Assembly (NCBI GenBank): GCA_007026445.1
Contig: VDMD01000027.1
Location: 310,001 to 374,000 of the forward strand
Length of the DNA: 64,000 nucleotides
Direction: 5' to 3'
From: Schizophyllum amplum
Lineage: Eukaryota > Basidiomycota > Agaricomycetes > Agaricales > Schizophyllaceae
The notes beneath the pieces were generated by a model. That model saw only the letters and a program-made list of their open reading frames with translations, was not told the DNA's origin and searched no databases. A program made the translations under genes and the position numbers. Of the stretch, positions 21,224 to 31,376 are shown piece after piece. Position 1 is the first letter of the stretch, and every line of letters starts with the position of its first letter.

Positions 21224-22074
21224 CGGCAAGAGTACCGCGATCCGCAAATCGGCTACGTCCATCTGCTCGCGTGCGCCAGCCATCATTTTCCCAGGTGGAG
21301 CTGGTAACGTGACCGCCCCGGCGCGCCCACCAAGCGCCTACAAGGCGGGCCAGCCTCCCTAAGCAAGACGAGTCCTTTTGTGAATGTCTGCGTCGAGCTT
21401 TTAGCATGCGAGGATATGTATTGGGGATGCTCAGCAGTACTTCAAGCAAAGTCGCCGTGATTCGATGCTGTTGCACGGCAAACACTGATAATCTCGTGTA
21501 CGATGTGCAGGACAGAAACTTGACAGAAACACAACGGCGTCCGCACCTCCCCGCATAACACGCTGCCTTTCTTCTCTTCTCGCAAGAAGTGAGTCTGCAC
21601 AGCGACTCATAGGTATTGTAGATAGGCAGAGAGGCTTGCACCATCGACACTGTACTAGGGCAGTACCACTGTGACGGCCTAAGTACTATTCGAGCAATGC
21701 GCGACGATATGATTGCTTTGGGAGCGCTCTGGGCGCGCTTGAGACCCGCCAAATGTCGTCGGTTCGCGTTGTGCGCGTCGTGCGCGCCGTTGTCGGGATT
21801 TGCCGAGGAAACACAGATCAGCGGCGAAAACCAAGGGCGACGAGGGGCGACGCCGGTAACAGCTCCGAATGACCTGAGCACATATCTCTCCATACTTAAG
21901 CTTGACGCGGACGTCCACAGAAGGGCTCGTCTTGCTTAGGGAGGCTGCCAGCCCGCCTTGTAGGCGCTTGGTGGGCGCGCCGGGGCGGTCACGTTACCAG
22001 CTCCACCTGGGAGAATGATGGCTGGCGCACGCGAGCAGATGGACGTAGCCGATTTGCGGATCGCGGTACTCTTG
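21224..22074. repeat. Foldback repeat, about 177-bp inverted arms
   Basis: The left arm (21,224-21,400) and right arm (21,898-22,074) are near-perfect reverse complements, for example AAGAGTACCGCGATCCGCAA, GGTCACGTTACCAGCTCCAC on one arm, and CCTCCCTAAGCAAGACGAG. The loop is about 497 bp and holds no recognisable gene. No clean target duplication is apparent, so this may be a foldback element or a local inverted duplication. Confidence 0.8.
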
Positions 22075-22136
22075 GCTGGCGGTCTGATCTGGTGCTGGCC
22101 GCGCTCTGATCTGAGACTTTCATGGCGACGGGCAGC

Positions 22137-22507
22137 AGGACCCCTGACAATACGCCCAGAGGCTTGCGCAAGGCGCGGATAAAATTTGGCAGTCCAAAAA
22201 TCGATGCCACCGCAGTTTGCGGATAAAAACGGTCAGATTTTGGCCAGAGGCCTGCGCAAAACGCGGATAGAAATGGGCAGGAACGACCAAAAATATTCGA
22301 TTTACCAAAGAATTTTGGGAGAATTAACCATATTGGGGAGTTCGGCAGACGCCGCCATCAACCGGCCCTCCGGGCCGGCAAAAATTTGATTATGCCTGCG
22401 CAAAACGCGGATAAAACAGGCCAAGAATCGCCAAAATCGGCGCGGATAAAACAGGTCAAAGTCGCCGATTTTTTGCGCAGGCCTCTGGGCGTATTGTCAG
22501 GGGTCCT
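22137..22507. mobile_element. MITE with 8-bp target duplication (hAT-like size)
   Basis: Both ends carry AGGACCCCTGACAATACGCC in inverted orientation, continuing into CAGAGGC and TGCGCAA. CGGGCAGC flanks it directly (22,129-22,136 and 22,508-22,515). Length is 371 bp. Inside, a unit resembling TGCGCAAAACGCGGATAAAA occurs about five times in various states. An 8-bp duplication fits hAT-type transposition; there is no coding capacity. Confidence 0.85.
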
Positions 22508-22515
22508 CGGGCAGC

Positions 22516-23015
22516 GTGTGTGGGCTGCTGCGCACGGCGGCGAAACATGCATTGGATGGCTTTCATAGGATGACACATCGGTGAGCGCGCCCGTCGAGGG
22601 CGGCTTCCTGCCATCGTGCGGGGGTCGGCCACGAGATGATCGATGACTTGACTTCCTTCCCCCGCGCGACTTCCTGCCAGCTTCCTGCCACCACGCGAGG
22701 ACGTTCTGCCATCATGCGCGCTGCTGCGATCAGATTTCAGGCCTCAGGGTGATAGTCGCCGGGTCGGTCGTGTGGCAAGGGTTGCATTCTCGACTGCGGT
22801 TCGGTGGGCACATAGAGCGTTATGGAGATGGATGGAGGTTTGCTTGTTCCGAAAGTCTCGGTTTTGTCATACGCCCGGGAGGGTTCGCAAAGATACAATT
22901 GTACGATGATGAACAAGTACATTCTGTACAAGGAGAACAACGCGCGCGCTGCGAGGCGCGGCGCCCCATCCCGTTTTCAGGCCCAGTGTCGCGGATTCGG
23001 GAAGAGCATGTCCCC
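22516..23015. other. Intergenic sequence between two MITEs
   Basis: No gene recognised. It contains a short direct repetition of CTTCCTGCCA. Confidence 0.5.
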
Positions 23016-23018
23016 ATT

Positions 23019-23266
23019 AGGGGCTGTTTGATCCGTCAAAACTCGCTCTGAACTGGTTTTGTTTGCTGAGAGTTCTGGACGAGTTTGGAACTCGTATTCT
23101 GAGTTACAACCATGACATCAGGGGTCTTTGGTGGGAACGAGCCCGTCCAGCGCCCGTCATGCCCGCTCCAACGACGAGTTATGACTATTTACTGGACGAG
23201 TTTGGAACCAGATTGCTGATCTCGCGTTCTGTCCAGTGGCGAGTTTTGACGGATCAAACAGCCCCT
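23019..23266. mobile_element. Tourist/PIF-Harbinger-like MITE
   Basis: The ends are AGGGGCTGTTTGATCCGTCA and its inverted copy, with the inverted match continuing through AAACTCGC. A direct ATT flanks both sides (23,016-23,018 and 23,267-23,269). The GGGGCTGTTTG terminus and 3-bp duplication are typical of PIF/Harbinger-derived MITEs. Length is 248 bp, non-coding. Confidence 0.8.
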
Positions 23267-23848
23267 ATTGTGATTCATTGAGCGGAAGGACGTCGATGAC
23301 GTCGGCGACATGAGCGATGATGGCATCGGCATGGTTGAGAAAATCAGAAAAATTGCTGGAATTTCGGAGAAATCCGATTTGGGTATGGCGCCGCTGAGCA
23401 CAGAGGGAAGATAATGTTGCGCATGGTGCAGGTGCAGTGACCGCGTGCGGCATGACCTTCAAAGGTTGAGTAGGACTTTGGGTATGAACGACGGCAGGAG
23501 AATAAGAGGCGAATATTCGGGGGATGCGGTTAGCAAAAAGCTTGTTTTACCAAACAAATGACGTCAGATTGTATTGTGCAGCTTTGAACCTCTGACGGAC
23601 GTCCTCGACGAACCCATCGCTTTCCTCCCTGACATATACACGTCGTCGTCGCTTTTGCATCTTGCCCTCATCACCCCGGCATCGAGAAACGCCCCCCTCC
23701 GCGCGCACGAGCAGGCAGAAGAACGAGAGATCGACAGTCTACAAGTCCCGCCAGCGCAGCAGCCAGCTGCGGAGAGATCGAGCGAGCCCGTTCGGGGAAG
23801 CAGCATCACAGCAAGCACCGTAGAGCATAGAAGGACTACAGAGCTACG

Positions 23849-26800
23849 ATGGGAGGAGACCATAAGTGTCAGGTGTGCCAGGCGACGTTTACCAGGCCGC
23901 AGCATGTCGCTCGGCACATGCGTTCTCGTGAGTCTTGTTCTCCTCTTCGCCTTCTTGGCCCCGTACCCTTGCCCTCCCCTGTCTTTACCGATCGCGCGGG
24001 GTGTCTGTGCTTGGAACGACGACGACGACATACATGGCGGCGGCGGAGGACCTCGATCACGGCTCAGCGTACGACTGCGCAATCCCACCGAACGATGCCG
24101 ACCACGGTAGCGCATACGACAAACCACCTGCGACTCTGGAGAGAGGAGAGGACGAAAGACGAGGAAGAGCGGCCGAAGAATATAAAGACCTCGATTTGGG
24201 GTGCACCACCGCCCCACTGGGGCCGGGACGCGCGACTCCACCCTGCCATCAGTATTCGCGCCGACGCCCCACCGTTTACGGCTTGTCTTCTCTCCGCTCC
24301 CTGGCACAAAGGCTCGGCCAGCCTGTGCCACAGGGGATTCCCTCCTTGGCTCAATAGCCGCCACCACCGTCCTCGTCATCGCCCCCGTCATCGCAACGCC
24401 GCTGCTCCCGCCGTCGCCACCACCGTCCCCCAAGTACGACCCCGCGCATTCTCCACCGCCCTCGTGCATACCCTGTTTCCCTGCCTGCATCCTCCTTATG
24501 TTTCACTGCGACGCATGGCGGACGTTGACCCCTCCCCGCAGACACGGGAGACAGACCTTACAAATGTCCACAATGTGGTGACCAGTTCGCGCGAAGCGAT
24601 CTTCTGAGCAGGTACGTCCATCTGCTCTACCCTACCCTGCCCTGGTGCTCATATTACCCCAAGACATGTAAACAAATGTCATCCAGATCATAAGGAGAAG
24701 GATGGCGGTGGTGGTGGAGGTGGTCCACAGGCTACCACGGCGACCGGTATGTACCTCTGTAGCGCATGCCTTAACGCCGTGCTGAGAACAACAGCAGGTC
24801 GACGTAAAGGGGTCTCAGCGAGTCGCGCAACTACGAGCAAGCAGGCCTGCGATCAATGCGTCCAGAACAGCCTTCCATGCGACGGCTGCAACCCCTGCGC
24901 GAAGTGTGTCCAGCGCAAGGTGCGTCGACGACCGTCGTCTCCTTGATTTCATCCTCTAACGACGCCTTTTCTGGTATCCTTTCAGTGCCGGTGCACCTTT
25001 GTCAAGTTCCACCGCCAGACGGCGCCCAGCGGCCCCGGCCACTCCCACCCGCACACCGGTGGCGCGTATGGCGTCAAGTCCGATCCGTTAGGTTCGTCGT
25101 CTTTCCTTGGGTGTGTCGCACAGCGTTCTTACACTCGAGGTTCAGGCTTGGGGATAGGCGGGATGTCTGCGGCGGCGCTTGGCTGCCGATCAGTATGGGA
25201 TATGATGCTTTGGGAGGTGAGTGTTTGTCTGTATTTGGTCTTATGGGCGCTTCGTGTTTGTCGGTGCTTGGGGCACGTCGTCGTGCATTCTATGGTCGTT
25301 GTGCTTCGTGGTCGTTGTGCGTCGAGGACGTCATGCTTCGTGGTTGCTGTGCTTCCTGCTTGCCGTGCTTCGCGGACGCGACGCTGAATATACTTTTGTT
25401 GTAGGTTCGAGCGGTACGGCGTCTATATCGTCGTCCCTCAGCTCGACGAGCTCCATGCCCCCGGAGTATAACTTCAACCCCGTCTTCGACCTTGATATTG
25501 GCGGAGTGGTATGCCTTCTTCCCTCGCGAGTACCTTTTTGTGCGTGCTAACGAATACCCCAACAGGCTCGAACTCTAAGTACGGGTCGACGACACAGAAC
25601 GAGGACTTCGCGGCGAAATATCGCGCGCAGGCGGAGTTGTTGAGGCAGATGGGGAACACCAGTGCGTTTTCTGCATTCTTGACAGGGTGTACCGCCGACT
25701 CAAAGCTATTTCGTAGACCAAGGCACTAGTAGCAGCTACACGAATGGGAGCCAGATCTCTTCCGGCGGCGCGGGCAACTGGTGGCCTACGGCCTCCTCGA
25801 CGAGCTTCCCGGGCACGACTGCTCCACCCTTGGGTGGTACCCCTGCCAGTTTGCCCTCTGCGCGCTTTGCGCTGCTGGATGAGTTGCCGAGAGGCCGGTG
25901 AGTGGGAGTGCCACATACGGGTTTCTCGACATTGTTCGAATCAGTATGAGTTCTGACGATGCGATCGCAGCTTTGAGGCGACGGTGGGGAATTCGACGCA
26001 ACAGCGCCGCGCGAGCATCCCCTCGGAGTACCCGGCGAGGCATGATCCGACGATTGCTGAGCGGCGCGCCATGCACGGACAGCATGGGAGCCCGCCGTTC
26101 GCGCAACAGGGCAGCGCACCGTTCCCGCAGCAGGGCAGCCCGTACCAGGACACGCACCAGTCGCAGCAGAGCTCACCTTACCAGGCAGGAGGAGCGTTCA
26201 CGCATAGCCCGCCCTACGGGCAGCATGCGGGCTTCCGTATGGGCATCAGCCGCCGTCGCACGGGCATCAGCCATCGTCGCACGGGCACCAGCCGTCGTCG
26301 CACCAGGGGTCGCCGTACGTTGGCGAGGGCAACTTTGGCAGCCAGCACGGCTCGCCGTACCAACAGCAGGGCGAGTGGGGCGCGGACTTGAGGCAGAAAC
26401 AGGCTGTGGATGTAAGGCAGCAGCAGGCCGCGGATCTGAGACAGCATCAGTCGATGGACAGCCTGCGCCAGCAGCAGCTCGTGGACCAACACCTGGTGGA
26501 TACGCGCCAGCAGCAGATGGTGGAGGCGAGGTGGCGGAGGTGCGCAAGATCCCTGGTGTCAACGGGTGGGACGCCCATGGGATGGGCATGCATCGGAGGG
26601 GGAGGTAAGCAGCGCGGTCACTTGTGTTCCCGTCTTTGCTCACGACGATACCAGCAGTCGTCGCAGTCTGCTTCGCCGCCGGGCTCTGCGCCGCTCTCGC
26701 GGCACTCGTCCATCTCGAGCGTGGGTCCGCGCAAAATCATCACTCTGTGCCGGGCGTCAACAGTGGCCGGCACCCGAGCTTCTCCTCCTCAGACGGTCGC

Positions 26801-28190
26801 CCGTACTCGTCCTCGGGCGTCTCTGACCAGCAAGAGGGCGGCTTCTCGTCCGCGTTCGGGCTGATGAGCCTGGACGACCCAGCTGTGCTGGCGGGGCTGG
26901 CCAATGACGGGACACAATTCTTCAGCACGGAGCCGGCGGCGGGTGTGGCCCGGGCGCGGGGGTGCAGTGAACGGGCGCCCGAGGAATGTTGGGTTTATGT
27001 CGGTGGATGATTTGACGCCGATGCCGAGGACGGGCGGGCTGGGGTGGGGAGTCCGAGCAAGTTGGGTATGTGTCGGTGGACGGTTGGTGTGGGAGCGTAG
27101 CTAACGTAGGTTGCCAGGCTTGGCGAGCCCTTCCGTGAGGCGGAGACGCGCGAGTTGAAGGAGTTTTGGAAGCAGTACATCCAGACTCCTGGTTCGGGTC
27201 CTGGTTCTGGGGTTTCAACCTGGATGGTGAGTCCAGCTACTGCTCTCTTATTGCGCATGCTGAACGGTTGGGTAGCAGCTGCGACGTCCCGACGGGGTAC
27301 CGGCGTGCGCGTGTGTCCAGCTTACCGAGCGTCAAGACGCCTACAGCTGAAGGTGCTGGAGGAGTGGGTAATGGTCAGTCGTTTCGTTGGAGTGATAGAA
27401 GCACCTTGACGTCAACGATAGATGCGAAGCAGCGCACCCTTCACGGGGCGGCTGAAGATTTGCGCTCGTACGAGGCGGCTGTCCTCGCCCGCAAGGCGCC
27501 CGTCAACCTCAACCTTGTGCCACGCATGAGACGCGGCACGAACTCAGGCAAGGACAAGCCTAGTCCGAACGTACGCGTGCATCTCAAGTACCCGAATCGA
27601 TGACTCATCCTTTACCTGTAGGACATGCAAGGTACCGGTTCTCCGGCGAACCAGTCGCCGTACTCCAGCGCGAGCCCGAGCCCGCATCCGGGATATGTCT
27701 CGTTCGCACCTCCACAGTCGGGCGCGCAGTCGTTCTCGTCGCAGGGCGGCGGCGATAGCATGCTTCGCCCCAGCTTTAAGCGGCTCGCGTCGTCGACGCT
27801 GGGGCCGGAGCTGGTGAAGAAGCGGAACACCGTCGAGGGCGAGGGCGACGACCTATTGAGGGTGTGTATCTTCCGCTTGGCATTATCGTTTTCACTTGCT
27901 GACAGCATGAGCAGGAACTATCGTCCGCTAGCGCGTCGCCGTATTCGAGCGTCGAGTCGAGTCCCGGCGCCGGGCAGCGCACCCTTCGCCGCCGCGCACA
28001 CGAGCATGATGCAAGTGTAACGCCGAACATTCGTGAACCTTTCTCCTTATCCTATGTTCGTCCGTCTATTTATCGCGCTGCGCGCCCTTGCTCCCAGTCG
28101 TGTGCGCCCTTGCTGCCGGTCGTGTGTGTGCGCCGGTGGAAGAAGATAGAGGGGGAGAGAGGAGAGCAGAACAAGAAGAATGAAGAATAA
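23849..28190 (+). CDS. Zinc-finger transcription factor with C2H2 pair and Zn2Cys6-like cluster
   Basis: Predicted nuclear DNA-binding regulator. Exon 1 (23,849-23,927) opens with CQVCQATFTRPQHVARHMRS; after an unusually long 614-nt intron exon 2 gives the second finger, YKCPQCGDQFARSDLLSRH. A glycine run leads to a binuclear-cluster-like cysteine block split over two exons (ACDQCVQNSLPCDGCNPCAK then CVQRKCRCTFVKFHRQTAP). Low-complexity exons follow, rich in Q, S and P, including three GHQPSSH repeats and DLRQHQSMDSLRQQQ. A conserved tail segment reads FREAETRELKEFWKQYIQTP, SLPSVKTPTAEG and LVPRMRRGTNSGKDKPSPN. Frame breaks near 26,228, 26,526, 26,732 and 26,960 all look like one-base losses from G, A or C runs. 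The exact C-terminus (28,190 in the open frame) is uncertain. Confidence 0.82.
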
Positions 28191-28738
28191 CCAAAGCTGA
28201 AGCGGAGGCGCAGACACCGGTGGGAGGATCGCTTTGAATCCGTATCGACCGTGTATCATATTATACAGTGCCATACCGTACCGTAAGCGTTTCGATAATA
28301 GTGCGTATATACCTACCATCCCCTTCCGTCTGTATTGTATTTCCGTTGTACTATAACATGGACTATTCGCACATAAATTTTTTCGCGGGAGGATCGACGG
28401 GTCGCTGGGTAAGGAGCCTGGACGTCAGTCCGCAAACAAGACTCTGAAGGCTGGGAATCGTTGTTGAAACGGCTTCACCAACTCCAATTGTGCATTAGCC
28501 CTATACTACAAGCATTACGATCCCGTACGTCTAATTTCCGGACCATGTAAGAGTAATAAGTACAGTGTAGATGAGTGCAATGTGGAGAAAAGGGTAGATG
28601 AGTTGAATGCGGAACCCAAAGGAGACTTTTACACCGTATTTCTGTTGTTCTCTCCATGATGTCTTCCACGACGACCTCGCCCTGGTCAGACACCGTCCGC
28701 GGCCAGAAGGCATGCGCCATCGCGCTCCCCGTGCTCTT

Positions 28739-31376
28739 TCATGCATCCTCCTCCTCCCCACCCCGCCACTTGCGCCCGACCTCGACCTGCCCGTCGCCGT
28801 TCCCGTTCACAGTCAACCAGGCCTCGAGCCTCCGGCCCAGCTCGCCCCCGCGCCCGCCGCAGATGTCCCCCGTCATATCCAGCATCTGCTCCTTCTCCTT
28901 CTCCTGCTTGAACGGCAGCTTCGCCGACGGCTTCCGCCTCCCGACCGCGCCCTGCAGCACGGCGCCGCCGACGCCGCCGCGCACCGAGCCCCACGCCCGC
29001 GTCCCTGGGCATCAACGGCAGCGGCGGCTCCGACGCGGGGCCCGGGCTCAGCACCGCGCTCGCGCTGACGCCGTCGCCCTCCGTGCCCGGTCCGCGTCCC
29101 CGAACCACTCGTCCTCCGCGTCCTCCGGGCCGAGGATGGTAGTGACGAGCCCCTCCTCCCACCCGTCCCACTCGACGAAGCGGTGCGCGAGGCGGAGGCG
29201 CGCGCCCGGCGTGCTCGAAGTGCAGCCACTCGTGCGCGAGCGCGGCGAGGTCCGATTCGGAGGCGGGGACGCGGAAGCGGGGCTCGGCGGCGGTCGGGCG
29301 CGCGGAAGTGGCCGTCGGTGGGGGTCATGGCGAGCGCGCCGGGGAGGGTGTTCGCGCGCGAGAGGGAAGGGGCGAGGATTTGGCCCATGCGTGAGGAGGG
29401 GCGCGGGAGAGTGGGCGGGCGCGGGCTGGAGGATGCTCCGTGGGGTGGGCGGTGCGGCGAGGGCGATCTTGCGGACGATCTCGCGGAATAGGCTGGCGGT
29501 GAACGGGCTCGCTTGAAGAAAGGCGGGCATGTGTGTGCACGCCCAGAGCGGTCGTGTGGTCGTGCTTTCCCAGTCGATGATACATGTCTGGTCGATTGTC
29601 AGCAGCGCCCGATCGCGTGGACCAAAACACCACTCACGATCTTGCTGTGGTCGATCTCGTCCACGAACACTTCTCCAGCTGAGGTCGTGGCAGTCAAGGC
29701 CAAATTCCTCGTCCACATCCGCTTCTGCTCCATCCGCCAGCTTGTTCAGCAACCGATCCATCACCCGCATGAACCTCGCCATCTCCCGCTTACATCCTCC
29801 ACCCGCTGGTTCAGATGCGCGATCAGGAACGTGCTGCGCTGCATCCTCCGATAATCCCTGTACATCGCGTCCCCCGGCCCCTCCCACTCGTCGTCGCTCT
29901 CCTGCGCGTCCCACTCGTCGCTGTCATCGCTCTCGTCCCCCGGCACCGCGCGCAGATGGTGGTGGCGGCTGCTCCGGATCTCGTCCGGGTCGAGGTGCAG
30001 CCGATGCGGCGCGCTCTTCCCCTCGTTCTCCGTTACCACCGCACGCACCTCGCGCTCGACGCAGGATGCGAGGTACGCGCGCGTCGTCGCCCACGGCCCG
30101 CGGTCGAGCTCGTGCGGGTGCGCGAGGTCGCCGCGGTTCGAGCCAAAGAACGGCCAGGAGATGATCGGCCCGACGTGGAACGAGGGCGTCTGCAGCCGCG
30201 GCGTCAGCGTCGGCGAGAACGGCGCGCCCGCGTAGTGCCGGTGCGCCGTCGACCCGTGCACCGTCTTCTTCGCGACGGCGGCCATCGGGTCAGGCCCAAA
30301 GTACAGCGAGCCGAGCTTGGGGAAGCGGTGCGCGAAGAGGGGGAGGAGGAGGTGCGCGAGGTTCTTGAGGAGCGCGACGAGCTGCGTGTAGCTCAGGCTG
30401 TGGTACACGCGCGAGAGCGGGATGCCCTTGGCCTTGGACATCAGGATGTACTCGCCGCCGAGGCGGTTGTACGGGTTCGAGTCGTAGTAGAAGACGTCGG
30501 GGACGGGGATGTTGCTGTACGTGCGCAGGTAGTCCAGTGTGGCCACCTCGGATTCGGTCTTGAGACGCGGCATGAAGCGGCGAGCGACGCGCGCGATGAT
30601 TTGGCGCCGGTTGACGAGGGTGACGAGGTATGCCTGGGGATAAGTCAATAAAATGAAACAATAATCGAGGGGAAAAAACTGGTTGAGTAATCAATATCGC
30701 AAATTCAATGGGTAGTTCAATGATAGACGTGAAGGGTCAGATGCTTCACAGAGAATGTATGGGAGGAGGTAAAGATAGTGTCCGGATACACGCCGGGCGC
30801 CAAACGACATTATGCGATGCATAACGACATAGAGCGATCGAGTGGTCACGATGGGTGTGAAAGAGTGCGAGATCGCCACTAACCTTGTGGAATGTGCCTG
30901 CGTGCGGCGTCAGTCCATACATCGCCCGGGAGCCGTACGCGCCACTCACCTGCGCTGAGGAACTGTATCCGGCCAACATCCAGCGACATCTGCTCGCGCA
31001 CAACGTCCTTGAGGACACGCCTGTCCACCTGGAACGGCGACGCGTCGAGGAGCGTCGCGTCTGCCGCAGCTTCGCGCTTGCGGTCGTCGTGCTCGATATT
31101 CCAGTCCCATTCTAGCGGGCCGTCCTCCCCAGAGTCGACTGGCGGGGGGCTCTCGACGGAGTCGTACGGCTCGTCCTCCCGCTGGCTCTTTGTGGGCAGT
31201 CGCCTGAGCTCTTCGGTGAGATTGAGATTGAGATGATTGCGGTTCATGGACGACGACGAGGGTGCCTCTGCGTTGTGGTGCTCGGCGTCGGAGTACAGTA
31301 ATGGGGAGCTAAAGAGCGGCGGCGGCGGCGCCCAGATATGGGCTGGACTGTGAGCGAGCGATAAGTACAAGGACAA
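28739..31376 (-). CDS. Phosphotransferase (APH-type kinase fold) family protein, frame-broken
   Basis: Eukaryotic aminoglycoside-phosphotransferase-like protein of unknown substrate. The N-terminal part (start at 31,376, or at 31,245 with MNRNHLNLNLTEEL) leads to FQVDRRVLKDVVREQMSLD and IQFLSA; small introns then join GTFHK and AYLVTLVNRRQIIARVARRF. The kinase-like core continues ESEVATLDYLRTYSNIPVPD, GGEYILMSKAKGIPLS and FGLDCHDLSW (the catalytic HxDxxxxN loop position), then after an intron CIIDWESTTTRPLWA (the DxD-like metal site). The C-terminal part includes AHEWLHFEHAG, EWDGWEEGLVTTIL and LPFKQEKEKEQMLDMTGD. The frame breaks near 29,791 and 29,669 and several times after 29,450. Very GC-rich. 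Confidence 0.78.

Noticed and set aside
26230..26400. CRISPR-like or satellite array
   Set aside because: The short 21-nt repeats are in a coding exon (GHQPSSH units); a CRISPR array is not expected in a fungal nuclear genome.
28656..29516. Long plus-strand ORFs over 28.6-30.7 kb
   Set aside because: They are antisense shadows of the GC-rich phosphotransferase gene, whose kinase motifs are on the minus strand.
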